64,000 bases of DNA from Desulfobulbus sp. (GCA_031280615.1 JAITGO010000002.1:310001-374000); one strand, 5' to 3'; counted from the first letter of the stretch, positions 28,787-38,071 are shown. Program-made: numbers and translations. The notes: a model not told the origin generated them from the sequence alone.

Positions 28787-29350
28787 TCAGGCGCGGACCA
28801 GCTCGGCTGCGGCCTGACGGACGCGGTCGAAATGCTGCGGCTGCTGCTGCACGTCGCTCACCCCGTGCAGATTGCCGAAGACCAGCGGCTTCAAGGTGCG
28901 AAAGCCGAGGAAGGCGAACATGTCGTTGACATGGGCGAAATAGGAGGCATAACGGTCAGGGTCCGGCTGCCCCTGGGTGTAGAGGGTGAGCATCCGCTGG
29001 CCGTTGAGCCAAGAAGAATAATCGGGCTTGAGCACAGGCATCAACCGGTCGGTGAACAGCCGGGCCTGGGCGGTCAGCTGCCACATGTACACCGGCGAGG
29101 CCAGGACCACGGCATCGGCCGCGAACACCTCCGCCAGGATGGGCTGCATGTCGTCCTTGACCGCGCATTGTTTTTCCTTGCCGGGCTGGCGGCAGCTGTA
29201 GCAGGCCTGGCATCCCTTCAGCCGCAAGGTATTGAGGGTGTAACTGCTGACAGTGGCGCCGAGACGTTCGGCCTCGTCCAGCAAGGCGTTGAGCAGTTGG
29301 GTCGAGTTGCCCTTCGGGCGGGGGCTGGCGTGCAGACCAAGTACTTTCAT
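28787..29350 (-). CDS. Flavodoxin-fold NAD(P)H-dependent oxidoreductase
   Basis: 187-residue FMN reductase family protein. The FMN phosphate loop is SPRPKGNST; CQACYSCRQPGKEKQC gives an iron-sulfur-flavoprotein-like cysteine cluster, and VLASPVYMWQLTAQARLFTDR is the flavin-binding stretch. The start is the ATG at 29350, where the Rossmann strand begins (MKVLGLHASP); no strong ribosome site. Substrate unknown. Confidence 0.87.
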   Translation of the reverse strand: MKVLGLHASPRPKGNSTQLLNALLDEAERLGATVSSYTLNTLRLKGCQACYSCRQPGKEKQCAVKDDMQPILAEVFAADAVVLASPVYMWQLTAQARLFTDRLMPVLKPDYSSWLNGQRMLTLYTQGQPDPDRYASYFAHVNDMFAFLGFRTLKPLVFGNLHGVSDVQQQPQHFDRVRQAAAELVRA

Positions 29351-29723
29351 GAAAATCACCAGAGTAAAAAAAAGAGGCACGGCCATGTACAACGCCAAAG
29401 GCGACACCCCCTGGCGGGCCGTTCCAGTTACATCGGCCACGCCGCGTCCCGGCAGGCCCCGGCTGTGCGCGGCCTGGCCGAAACGGCGTGGATCCGGCCT
29501 TTATCCTGCCAAAGTTTTCGGCCGCGCACAAGAGTTTCCGCCGGGTATCCGCCCGGCTCACATCCCGGCCGGCGCATTCGGCCGCGCCCTGGGACACCGG
29601 CCATTTTTTGCTGGCGAAAAGACCCGTTCTCCGGTACCTCTGGCCCATGGCCCACCGTCTTTTTTCGCCGGCGCCGCTCCGTCGTTTTCGTGCCCGATTG
29701 CCTTTTCCCTGCGAGGAACCGCC
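29351..29723. other. Divergent intergenic region
   Basis: 373 bases between two divergent genes, presumably carrying both promoters. No further element recognised. Confidence 0.5.
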
Positions 29724-31217
29724 ATGCTCCACTGCTGCATCTTTCTCTGCGGCGCGGCCCTGATGATCATCGAACTGACCGGCTCGCGCATCCTGGCCCC
29801 CTTTCTCGGCACCTCCCTGGTGGTCTGGACCAGCCTGATCGGCGTCATCCTGGCCAGCTTGAGTCTCGGGGCCTGGTGGGGCGGCATGCTGGCGGACCGG
29901 CAACCGCAGCCGCGCCTGCTCGGACGGATCGTGCTCCTGTCGGCCTGGGCCACCGCCGCCATCGGCCTCTCCAAAACCTGGATCCTCGAAGCGCTCCAGA
30001 GCACCGGCGGCCTGCACGCCGTGACCCTTGCCGCCACCGTGGTCCTGTTCGCCCCGGCCGCGGTTTTGCTCGGCATGGTGCCGCCGTTCGCCGTCCGGCT
30101 CTGCCTGCACGACCGCGAGCACGGCGGCCGCATCGCCGGCAGCCTGTATGCGGTGTCCACCGTCGGCTCCATCGTCGGCACCTTTCTCGCCGGCTTCGTC
30201 CTCATCGCCTGGGTGGGCAGCACCGCCATCCTGTTCATCACCGCCGTCGTACTGGCCCTTGCCGCCTGGATGGCCGATGCCGGCGCCAAACCGCTCAAAG
30301 CCGCCTCGATCGCCCTCTTTCTTCTGGCACTGTATTTCCTGCACCAACAGGATCTATGGCTGGCCCAGCAGGGATTCTTCGACCGCGACACCCCCTACAA
30401 CCGGGTTTTGGTCTACACCGGCCGGGACGAGGGCAGCGGCCGGCTCACCCGCGAGATGGTCACCGGGCCGCAGGGACGGCAGTCGGCCATGTACCTCGAC
30501 GACCCGGTCGAACTGGCCCTGCCCTACACCCGCTTCTACCGCCTGTTCGAATATTACCGACCCGAGGCCCGGCGCATGCTGGTGCTGGGCGGCGGCGGCT
30601 ATTCCTTTCCCAAGTACGCCCTGGCCCACTATCCGAACCTGCAGATCGACGTGGTCGAACTCGATCCCGGTATCACCGGGCTGGCCCGCAGCCATTTCGG
30701 CCTGGTCGACCACCCCCGCCTGCGCCTGGTGGAAGAGGATGCCCGCACCTTTCTCCGCAAGGTGGAGCAGCCCTACGACGTGATCCTCTGCGACGTGTTC
30801 AACTCCCACTACTCCATCCCCTTCCACCTGGTCACGGTCGAGGCGGTGCGCCTGCTGCGCGCCGCACTCAGGCCCGACGGAGTGATCCTGGTCAACCTGC
30901 TGGCCTCGCCCGAAGGGGCCTCGAGCCGTTTCTACAAGACCCTGCGGGCCACCTTTGCCACCGAATTCCCTGCTATCCACGCCTATGCCATCACCGATCC
31001 CGCCGATCCCCAACTGTGGCAAAACATTCTTTTGGCCGTGGGCCGCGTTCCGCCGGACCGGCTCCCCGACGACCCGACGCTCCGCGCCATGCTAGCCCAC
31101 CGGCTGCCCGAACCCGGCGGCACCTGGCCGCCGTTCACCGACGAATACGCGCCGGTGGACCGCCTGCTCGGCGAGCTTCGGCTCCGGACCTCGGCCTCGG
31201 GCAATCGGGATTCCTGA
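29724..31217 (+). CDS. Membrane-fused spermidine synthase-like protein
   Basis: 497 residues. The N-terminal ~220 residues form about six to seven transmembrane helices (ALMIIELTGSRILAPFLG, VSTVGSIVGTFLAGFVLIAW). The C-terminal domain is a class I methyltransferase-like fold of the spermidine synthase family: MLVLGGGGYSFPKYAL, VVELDPGITGLAR and VILCDVFNSHY. Such fused-MFS synthases often have unknown acceptors, and polyamine activity is not assured. The ATG at 29724 (GCGAGGAACC upstream) is preferred to longer starts because the membrane domain opens there. Confidence 0.85.
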   Translation: MLHCCIFLCGAALMIIELTGSRILAPFLGTSLVVWTSLIGVILASLSLGAWWGGMLADRQPQPRLLGRIVLLSAWATAAIGLSKTWILEALQSTGGLHAVTLAATVVLFAPAAVLLGMVPPFAVRLCLHDREHGGRIAGSLYAVSTVGSIVGTFLAGFVLIAWVGSTAILFITAVVLALAAWMADAGAKPLKAASIALFLLALYFLHQQDLWLAQQGFFDRDTPYNRVLVYTGRDEGSGRLTREMVTGPQGRQSAMYLDDPVELALPYTRFYRLFEYYRPEARRMLVLGGGGYSFPKYALAHYPNLQIDVVELDPGITGLARSHFGLVDHPRLRLVEEDARTFLRKVEQPYDVILCDVFNSHYSIPFHLVTVEAVRLLRAALRPDGVILVNLLASPEGASSRFYKTLRATFATEFPAIHAYAITDPADPQLWQNILLAVGRVPPDRLPDDPTLRAMLAHRLPEPGGTWPPFTDEYAPVDRLLGELRLRTSASGNRDS

Positions 31218-31378
31218 GCAGGGTTGTTTGCCGGGCCCGGTCCGGCCCTTGCGCGCCCTCGCTTTGAGAGGTATTCTCAACGCGAGTTCAAGACGGTGGA
31301 CATCTCGCACCCGTCGCCCCGGCAATCCATCGCCCGATTCTTCCGCCCCTTCGGCAGGCCGCATCCGCGCACGACCCC

Positions 31379-32629
31379 ATGCTTCCCTCTGTTTTCCGCC
31401 ACAGCGCCTTCACCACGCTGTGGCTCGGTCGGATCCTGACCAACATCGCCACCCTCATCCAAAGCGTGACCATCGGCTGGCTGGTGTACACCCTGGCCCG
31501 CCAAACCCATGACGAACAGTACAGCATGTTTTTGGTCGGCATGGTCGGGCTGGCCCAATTCACGCCGATGTTTTTGCTGGCGCTGCTGGCCGGCGAGACC
31601 GCCGACCGCTACGACCGCCGCCTGATCCTGCTCTGCTGCGGCCTGCTCCAATCCGCTTGCGCCGCCGCATTTTCGTTGCTGGCCATGCAGCCTTCGGTGT
31701 CCCTCGGGCCGATCTTTCTGGTGGCCGGATTTTTCGGCATTGCCAGGGCCTTCGGCTCGCCCGCCCTCTTTGCGGTGCTGCCCGCCCTGGTGCCCAGGGA
31801 AGAGTTGCCCCGGGCCATTGCCTTCAACACCCTCAGCGTCCAGGTGGGCACCATTGCCGGCCCCTGGGCGGGCGGACTGCTCTGCGCCTCGTCGCCGGTG
31901 CTGGCGACCGGCAGCTCCTGCCTCCTCTACCTGGTCGCCACCCTGGCCTGGTGCCTGCTACTGCGGATGCCGATCAAAACTCGGGCCGCACAACCCGCCG
32001 GGGCATCGCGCCTGACCATGATCCACGAGGGGCTGCGACATCTATGGGGCAGCAAGGTCGTGCTCGGCGCCATCTCGCTCGATCTGTTCGCGGTTCTCCT
32101 GGGCGGGGTCACCGCCCTGCTCCCGGCCTATGCCAAGGACGTGCTCCATATCGGCCCGGAAGGCTTCGGCAATTTGCGCTCCGCCTTTGCAATGGGCGCC
32201 GGCGCGACCACCCTGACCCTGGCCCTGTGGCCGCTCAGGCGGCACGCCGGCAAATGGATGCTCGGGAGCGTGGCACTCTACGGCGTTGCCACCCTGTTTT
32301 TCGCCCTTTCCCGCCAGACGGGCTGGTCGATGCTCGCCCTGGGCGTTGCCGGATGCGCCGATTCGGTGTCGGTCTTCATGCGGCAGAACCTGGTACAGCT
32401 CCTGACCCCGGATACCATGCGCGGCCGGGTGGCGGCGGTCTCGGGACTGTTCATCAGCGCCTCGAACGAACTGGGTGAATTCGAGAGCGGGGTGGCGGCC
32501 CGCCTGCTCGGCATCATCGGTTCGGCCGTATTCGGCGGCGTCGGCTCGCTGCTGGTCACCGCCCTGTGGGCCAGACTTTTCCCGGCGTTACGCACCACCG
32601 ACCACCTGGCGCCGGCCGATCGCCAATGA
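31379..32629 (+). CDS. MFS exporter, EntS-like
   Basis: 416-residue major facilitator with twelve predicted helices, of the branch that includes the enterobactin exporter EntS (opening FRHSAFTTLWLGRILTNIATLIQSVTIGWLVY, motif GETADRYDRR, later DTMRGRVAAVSGLFISASNELGEFESG). Substrate unknown; no siderophore genes nearby. It lies 161 bases after the spermidine synthase-like gene. Confidence 0.87.
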   Translation: MLPSVFRHSAFTTLWLGRILTNIATLIQSVTIGWLVYTLARQTHDEQYSMFLVGMVGLAQFTPMFLLALLAGETADRYDRRLILLCCGLLQSACAAAFSLLAMQPSVSLGPIFLVAGFFGIARAFGSPALFAVLPALVPREELPRAIAFNTLSVQVGTIAGPWAGGLLCASSPVLATGSSCLLYLVATLAWCLLLRMPIKTRAAQPAGASRLTMIHEGLRHLWGSKVVLGAISLDLFAVLLGGVTALLPAYAKDVLHIGPEGFGNLRSAFAMGAGATTLTLALWPLRRHAGKWMLGSVALYGVATLFFALSRQTGWSMLALGVAGCADSVSVFMRQNLVQLLTPDTMRGRVAAVSGLFISASNELGEFESGVAARLLGIIGSAVFGGVGSLLVTALWARLFPALRTTDHLAPADRQ

Positions 32630-32642
32630 CTTGTGCCGCCGC

Positions 32643-32662
32643 AACTGGGTAAAAAGTATCCA
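32643..32662 (+). repeat. Direct repeat copy 1
   Basis: AACTGGGTAAAAAGTATCCA; differs from the second copy at one base (G for A at position 7). Confidence 0.7.
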
Positions 32663-32769
32663 CCTGAAGGCTCGCTCGCCCAGACGATCGGATCGCGCCC
32701 GGCCATCTTTTTTATTTTCATGCAACTTCATCGCGATAGCGCAAAAGACGTCTTGACCTTACCCCATCG

Positions 32770-32789
32770 AACTGGATAAAAAGTATCCA
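32770..32789 (+). repeat. Direct repeat copy 2
   Basis: AACTGGATAAAAAGTATCCA, 127 bases after copy 1. Could be insertion-sequence debris or a regulatory motif. Confidence 0.7.
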
Positions 32790-33089
32790 ATTAACAGGGG
32801 AGAAACGGCTGCCGCCAGGAACAACCGTTTGCTTGCCCGGCCACGGCCCGGCTCGCACCTTGCGGCTGCCAGCCCGGCTGGCCGCGATATTGCCGGCAAT
32901 CCGATGGAATGGCGCCGCCAACCTCGCGATATTTTTTTAATTCCTGGACAGATTCCAACCGGATAACTGGCACGGCAGATGCTGGAGAGTGGCAGCTTTC
33001 CGCTGCCGGCTTTTCCTGCCCGGTCGTGATGGATAGGGAAGGCCGGATTGATCAACGCAAGAGTCCTGTCGTGACAGGAGGAACAACGC

Positions 33090-33518
33090 ATGGTAAAAAA
33101 AACGGTTATCGGTTTACTCGCCTCGCTTCTGGCCGTGCCCCTGGCACCGGCAACGGGATTGTGTTGGCGCGGAGGGCCGCCTCCCCCGCCACGGCCCTAC
33201 TACGGTGGATACTATGGCGGATACTACGGCCATTCGCATCACGACTCGGATGCGTGGCTGTGGGGACTGGGCGGCCTGGTGCTGGGCTCGGTCTTGGTGG
33301 CGGCGGCCACGCAGCCTGCGCCGCCCCGGCAGGTGGTGTATACCGAACCGCCCCCGCCGCCGGTGAACTACTATTCCTACCGGCCCCCGGTTTCCTCCGG
33401 AACCTGCCGCTGGGAGCGGTATGTGCTGGACGGATACGGCAGAACAGTGTTTGATCGGTACGGCCGGCCCATCAAGGAATACACGACCGGCCCCTGCAAC
33501 TATCCGCCCTCCTGGTGA
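33090..33518 (+). CDS. Exported Pro/Tyr-rich small protein
   Basis: 142 residues. Signal peptide (MVKKTVIGLLASLLAVPLAPATG), then PPPPPRPYYGGYYGGYYG, a hydrophobic helix (LWGLGGLVLGSVLVAAA), a second proline-rich stretch and a C-terminal part with two cysteines (TCRWERYVLDGYGRTVFDRYGRP, GPCNYP). Envelope location is likely; function unknown. The ribosome site AGGAGG is partly enclosed in a hairpin (33064-33079). The next gene also encodes a small envelope protein with paired cysteines. Confidence 0.75.
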   Translation: MVKKTVIGLLASLLAVPLAPATGLCWRGGPPPPPRPYYGGYYGGYYGHSHHDSDAWLWGLGGLVLGSVLVAAATQPAPPRQVVYTEPPPPPVNYYSYRPPVSSGTCRWERYVLDGYGRTVFDRYGRPIKEYTTGPCNYPPSW

Positions 33519-33571
33519 TCCCGGGCACGGCCGGAAATAGAGACCCAATAAACCAAGGACGGAACCTGAAC

Positions 33572-34015
33572 ATGAAACAGTTGAGTGTCGTTTTTACCCT
33601 GCTTGCTCTCCTCCCCCTGTCCTCCTGTGCCACCAAGGGCCAAACCGGCGCTCTGGGCGGCGCGGCCGGCGGCGCCCTCATCGGCCAGGCCATCGGACAC
33701 AACACCGGTGCCACCCTGATCGGCGCGGCGGTGGGCGCCGGCCTGGGGTACATCATCGGCAACGAGATGGACAAATACGATCGCGACCGCTTGAGCAACG
33801 TTTACGAGAGCGGCCAATCGAACCGAAGGTCGGCCTGGGTGAATCCCGATTCGGGCAACCAGTATGCGGTGACCCCCCAGCCGGCCTACCAGAATTCCTC
33901 CCGCCAGGTCTGCCGGCGCGCCGAAATCAACGCGGTGATCGACGGCAAGCCGCAACGCACCTACAGCACGGCCTGCCGCAATTCCTACGGCGAGTGGGAG
34001 CTGCAAGGCTCGTAA
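33572..34015 (+). CDS. Glycine-zipper outer-membrane lipoprotein
   Basis: 147-residue lipoprotein. Lipobox LPLSSC cleaves before C19. A glycine-zipper segment (GALGGAAGGALIGQAIGHNTGATLIGAAVGAGLGYIIG) places it with the 17-kDa antigen/YMGG group. The C-terminus has two cysteines (QVCRRAEI, TACRNSYGEWEL). It lies 53 bases after the preceding small exported protein and is likely cotranscribed. The role is probably envelope integrity. Confidence 0.85.
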   Translation: MKQLSVVFTLLALLPLSSCATKGQTGALGGAAGGALIGQAIGHNTGATLIGAAVGAGLGYIIGNEMDKYDRDRLSNVYESGQSNRRSAWVNPDSGNQYAVTPQPAYQNSSRQVCRRAEINAVIDGKPQRTYSTACRNSYGEWELQGS

Positions 34016-34026
34016 TCGCAGATTTT

Positions 34027-34080
34027 CCGGGCCGTGGAGGCCGGGCACCCTTGCCCGCCTTCCCGGCCCGCTTCGTTTTT
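34027..34080 (+). terminator. Terminator after the lipoprotein gene
   Basis: Nested stem CGGGCC...GGCCCG with inner GGGCA/TGCCC, then CTTCGTTTTT. Confidence 0.75.
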
Positions 34081-34378
34081 CCCCTCTGCCAACAGCCCAT
34101 TTTTCTTCCCTCGCCCTTGCACCCCCTCAATCGATTCTGTTTGATGCCGGCCCCGGCAACGATTGCTGCTGATCGTCCCTAACCGCGCCGTTTGCCACCG
34201 GAAAAAATCGCGTCCCTGGCCGAGGCCCGCGCCAGGCCGAAAGGGTCCTTGACCGGGCGCAACTCATTTGCGGCTGGAAATTTTCCGCCAACCCGCTTAT
34301 CTTACGCGCCATTCTCGTCCGGTACGGGATCCTGAGCCAACAATTCCAGCAAGATTTTCCTTTGGAGCCGTGAACGCT
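34081..34378. other. Intergenic before the flavo-diiron gene
   Basis: 298 bases with no gene or clear element; presumed promoter region. Confidence 0.45.
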
Positions 34379-35608
34379 ATGCACATCAAAAAAGTGATCG
34401 ACGACATCTATCGCCTTTCCGTCAACATCGAGGACAAGCACTATCTTTTCGAGGGCATCTGGCCGATCCCCCACGGCATTTCCATCAACGGCTACCTGAT
34501 CAAGGCGGAAAAGAACGTCCTGATCGACCTGACCCAGGACATTTTCGACTTTCCCCAGGAATTCACCCGGCAGATGGACGGCGTGACCCTGCGGGTCGAG
34601 GACATCGACATCCTGGTGGTCAACCACATGGAGCCCGACCACTCCGGCTGGCTGCGCGAATTCTGCAAGCGCAACAGCAAGGCGGTCATCTACTGTTCCA
34701 AGAAGGCCGTGCCGCTGCTGAACGCCTTTGCCGGCGTGCCGGCCGAGCGGGCGGTGGCGATCACCGACGGCATGATCCTGGAGGTGGGGGACTATGAGCT
34801 CCAGTTCTTCGACACCCCCAACATCCACTGGCCCGAGACCATGATGACCTACGAGCGCAAACGCAAGATCCTGTTCGCCTGCGACGCCTTCGGCTCCTAC
34901 GGCAGCATCGACGAGGACGCGATCTTCGACGACCAGCTTTCTCACGAGCGGCACGCCTTTTTCGAAGCCGAGGCCCTGCGCTACTACGCCAACATCGTGG
35001 CCACCTTCTCGGCCTTTGTCCTCAAGGGCCTGGAAAAGCTGAGCGGACTGGATGTCAAGGTGATCTGCCCCTCGCACGGCATCATCTGGCGCGACAATCC
35101 CGCGGTGATTATCGAGCATTACAAACGCTACGCCGAATACAGCAAGGGTCCGGCCGAACGCGAGGTGACCGTGATCTGGAGCTCCATGTACGGCAACACC
35201 AAGCAGGTGTTGAACCAGGTGATCGAGACCCTGCGCCGGCGCGAGATCGCGGTGCACGTCTTCCAGGTACCCGGCGACGAGATCGGCTACATCCTGGCCA
35301 GCGCCTGGAAGTCCGCCGGCCTGATCTTCGGCATGCCCACCTACGAATACAAGATGTTTCCGCCCATGGCCCACGCGGTCGAGGAGTTGATGGTCAAGAA
35401 GGTGACCAATAAGAAGGTGTTCCGTTTCGGCTCCTTCGGCTGGTCGGGCGGCGCCCAGAAGGATTTCGAGACCAGGACCGAAAAGGCCGGCTGGGACCGC
35501 CTGGGCCACTACGAGTGGCAGGGCGCGCCCACCGATGCGGACAAGGCGGCCATGCAACAGGCCCTGGAAGCCTATTGTGACGCCCTGATCGACTTTACCG
35601 CCCGCTGA
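34379..35608 (+). CDS. A-type flavoprotein (flavo-diiron protein)
   Basis: 409-residue cytoplasmic flavo-diiron protein reducing O2 to water and/or NO to N2O. The N-terminal beta-lactamase-fold domain carries the diiron motif NHMEPDHSGWL, then HWPETMMTY, the FACDAFGSYG aspartate and CPSHGIIWR. The C-terminal flavodoxin domain starts at VTVIWSSMYGNTKQVL and includes RFGSFGWSGGAQKDF. No rubredoxin extension, so a separate electron donor is needed. GGAGCC lies upstream of the ATG. It protects anaerobes from oxygen or nitric oxide. Confidence 0.95.
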   Translation: MHIKKVIDDIYRLSVNIEDKHYLFEGIWPIPHGISINGYLIKAEKNVLIDLTQDIFDFPQEFTRQMDGVTLRVEDIDILVVNHMEPDHSGWLREFCKRNSKAVIYCSKKAVPLLNAFAGVPAERAVAITDGMILEVGDYELQFFDTPNIHWPETMMTYERKRKILFACDAFGSYGSIDEDAIFDDQLSHERHAFFEAEALRYYANIVATFSAFVLKGLEKLSGLDVKVICPSHGIIWRDNPAVIIEHYKRYAEYSKGPAEREVTVIWSSMYGNTKQVLNQVIETLRRREIAVHVFQVPGDEIGYILASAWKSAGLIFGMPTYEYKMFPPMAHAVEELMVKKVTNKKVFRFGSFGWSGGAQKDFETRTEKAGWDRLGHYEWQGAPTDADKAAMQQALEAYCDALIDFTAR

Positions 35609-35668
35609 CCCCGACGGGGGTCCCTATTCTTTACACCGGGCCGCGCGATCCGAGCGGCAAGCGGCCCG

Positions 35669-35860
35669 GTGCCTTCGAATCCGGTTCTGCTGGAAGAGCA
35701 GTCGTTGCGCGACGCCCTGCAGAACCGAGCACGACTCCTTACCCTGCCCGAAAAACTGGAGATGGCCGGCCTGCTGGCAGTGGCCGGTATCCGCCGACTC
35801 CGGATCGATAGCCTTGTCGATCCGCGCCCGGGAAGGCCTATTATTATCTCCTTGTTTTGA
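35669..35860 (+). pseudogene. Truncated HMG-CoA lyase-like 5' fragment
   Basis: 63 codons from a GTG. SLRDALQNRARLLTLPEKLE and AGIRRLRIDSLVDP resemble the N-terminus of the HMGL-like family (the RDGLQNE...KIELI...AGLRRIEVTSFVSP pattern). The conserved Gly of RDGLQ is Ala here. The frame ends ten bases before the last CRISPR repeat, so about 80% of the gene is missing. The array or a mobile event appears to have replaced the 3' part. Alternatively the similarity is chance, but motif order and spacing both fit. Confidence 0.55.
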
Positions 35861-35869
35861 TTGAATGCC

Positions 35870-37942
35870 ATTCCTAGCTGCCTGTGCGGCAGTGAACGCC
35901 TCAACCGGGCCTTCGGGAGCCGCTGAGATTTTCTAAGCTGCCTGTGCGGCAGTGAACGAAGACCGGTCCCGGCGGGACGATCCGGCTCATTTCTAAGCTG
36001 CCTGTGCGGCAGTGAACTGCTTCAAAAGCTTGAAAAGACCGGCGTGGAATTTCTAAGCTGCCTGTGCGGCAGTGAACGCTTGGATCCAGGAAGAGGACTT
36101 TACCTCCTGTTTCTAAGCTGCCTGTGCGGCAGTGAACAGTGATGATCGACATCAGAGAATTGGCCGGGTTTTTCTAAGCTGCCTGTGCGGCAGTGAACGA
36201 TCAGCCCGACCGACACCCCTTTTCTGAGCGTTTCTAAGCTGCCTGTGCGGCAGTGAACATCGAGACGCGCAGTCCGGATTTTGATGATCATTTCTAAGCT
36301 GCCTGTGCGGCAGTGAACACGTACCGACGAGACACCGAACGGACGGAGCATTTCTAAGCTGCCTGTGCGACAGTGAACCCGTGGCGGAATTGGTAGACGC
36401 GGGACTCTGATTTCTAAGCTGCCTGTGCGGCAGTGAACCCAACCAGCGCTATGCCATTCCCGATCCGACCTTTCTAAGCTGCCTGTGCGGCAGTGAACAT
36501 CCGCGCGCAGCACCGGCTCGCCGTTGAGCATTTCTAAGCTGCCTGTGCGGCAGTGAACCCAGACGCATCGCCCGCACCTCGAACCGGCCATTTCTAAGCT
36601 GCCTGTGCGGCAGTGAACATTTTGCGACCTTCCAAATACGCCTTGATGGTTTTCTAAGCTGCCTGTGCGGCAGTGAACAGAAGCGTTCTCCCACCGCAGC
36701 CAGGGATCCATTTCTAAGCTGCCTGTGCGGCAGTGAACCATCGGCCCTATGGCCGTGACCCATCCGTCGTTTTCTAAGCTGCCTGTGCGGCAGTGAACTT
36801 CTCGGCATCAACAAGGGTTTTGCCGAGCTTTTTCTAAGCTGCCTGTGCGGCAGTGAACGGTGCCGAAGCACCTCAAAGATAAGGCTATTTTTTCTAAGCT
36901 GCCTGTGCGGCAGTGAACGACGATTCCAATCCTCAGGCGGGGACCGGCAATTTCTAAGCTGCCTGTGCGGCAGTGAACAACAAGCGGGGCAAACTCTATC
37001 CGGACCTGAATTTCTAAGCTGCCTGTGCGGCAGTGAACAAGAGTGTGGAGCTGATCCGGGATCTGTACGATTTCTAAGCTGCCTGTGCGGCAGTGAACGC
37101 GTCGGCTACGTGTTTCTTGACGTGGATGCTTTTCTAAGCTGCCTGTGCGGCAGTGAACGTGATGAGAACTGTGCTATAGGGTTCCACCCTTTTCTAAGCT
37201 GCCTGTGCGGCAGTGAACACACCTCGAACACTGTCATGCCCGGCTCGATCTTTTCTAAGCTGCCTGTGCGGCAGTGAACCGAACATTCGCCCATGCGTAC
37301 CCAACTTTTTTTTTCTAAGCTGCCTGTGCGGCAGTGAACCCTCAGATCCTTCTTCTCCCATCATCGGAGGTTTTCTAAGCTGCCTGTGCGGCAGTGAACG
37401 AGTTCGCTCGCTGCCGAACCGGTCCGCTTGGATTTCTAAGCTGCCTGTGCGGCAGTGAACTGCAGGGACAGTGCTATTTTCTCGGTTTCTTTTTTTCTAA
37501 GCTGCCTGTGCGGCAGTGAACTTTCCTCGGTGCCTGGCACTGCCTGCTCCGGATTTCTAAGCTGCCTGTGCGGCAGTGAACCGATCCGGCCAAACCCCTC
37601 ATCGTACAGCGATTTTCTAAGCTGCCTGTGCGGCAGTGAACCCCCCCTTGCACCAAAGGGGATCTTTTTTTATTTTCTAAGCTGCCTGTGCGGCAGTGAA
37701 CGCTATGGCTGGGAAATTCGGTTGTATCGCCTTTTTCTAAGCTGCCTGTGCGGCAGTGAACGTTCCGCCGTCAATATGGCGTCCGGCGGATAATTTCTAA
37801 GCTGCCTGTGCGGCAGTGAACAACGTTTTAAGTATCCTTCGATTCCACCGTTATTTTCTAAGCTGCCTGTGCGGCAGTGAACCCAACATATGGGATAACT
37901 ATATGAAGCCATATTTTCTAAGCTGCCTGTGCGGCAGTGAAC
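35870..37942 (-). CRISPR. Type I-F CRISPR array, 35 repeats and 34 spacers
   Basis: 28-base repeats with stem CTGCC..GGCAG, opening GTTCAC and ending with the 5' handle CTTAGAAA on the minus strand. This is the I-F repeat class. Spacers are 32 bases, with a few of 33. Leader and first repeat are at the high-coordinate end, next to cas6f; the last repeat (35870-35897) is degenerate at its outer edge, confirming minus-strand transcription. Only one internal repeat differs from the consensus (36351-36378, stem CTGTC..GGCAG). Open frames reading HCRTGSLE-like peptides here are array artefacts. Confidence 0.99.
36379..36410 (-). other. CRISPR spacer matching a tRNA-Leu gene
   Basis: The plus-strand spacer contains GTGGCGGAATTGGTAGACGC, the D-arm of bacterial tRNA-Leu, and continues into an anticodon arm (GGACTCTGA) that fits tRNA-Leu with anticodon GAG. 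The repeat forming the 3' hairpin of this crRNA is the one with a mutated stem. Confidence 0.75.
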
Positions 37943-38071
37943 AAATGCAAACTGTTTCGAACAATTTGAAATTTCGAAATAATTTTCAGAAAACTCTCTC
38001 AGAACCTATTTTTTCTCCAACAAGCTATCCCTCTGAAATCATTTCTCCTTTATTTTCGTTCAAAAAAAGGG
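37943..38071 (-). promoter_or_regulatory. CRISPR leader
   Basis: 129 AT-rich bases between cas6f and the first repeat, on the side opposite the degenerate repeat. Should hold the array promoter and the adaptation signals. Confidence 0.8.

Larger units (their letters stand above)
32630..33089. other. Intergenic with a 20-bp direct repeat
   Basis: 460 bases without a gene. A 20-mer occurs twice in direct orientation (32643 and 32770). The second copy, with TTGACC 12 bases upstream, could double as a promoter for the gene at 33090. Confidence 0.5.

Noticed and set aside
32790..33089. Possible riboswitch before the small exported protein
   Set aside because: I could not find the conserved cores of cyclic-di-GMP or other common riboswitch classes.
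36100..37912. Proteins with repeated HCRTGSLE or FLSCLCGSE units
   Set aside because: Translations of the CRISPR repeats, not genes.
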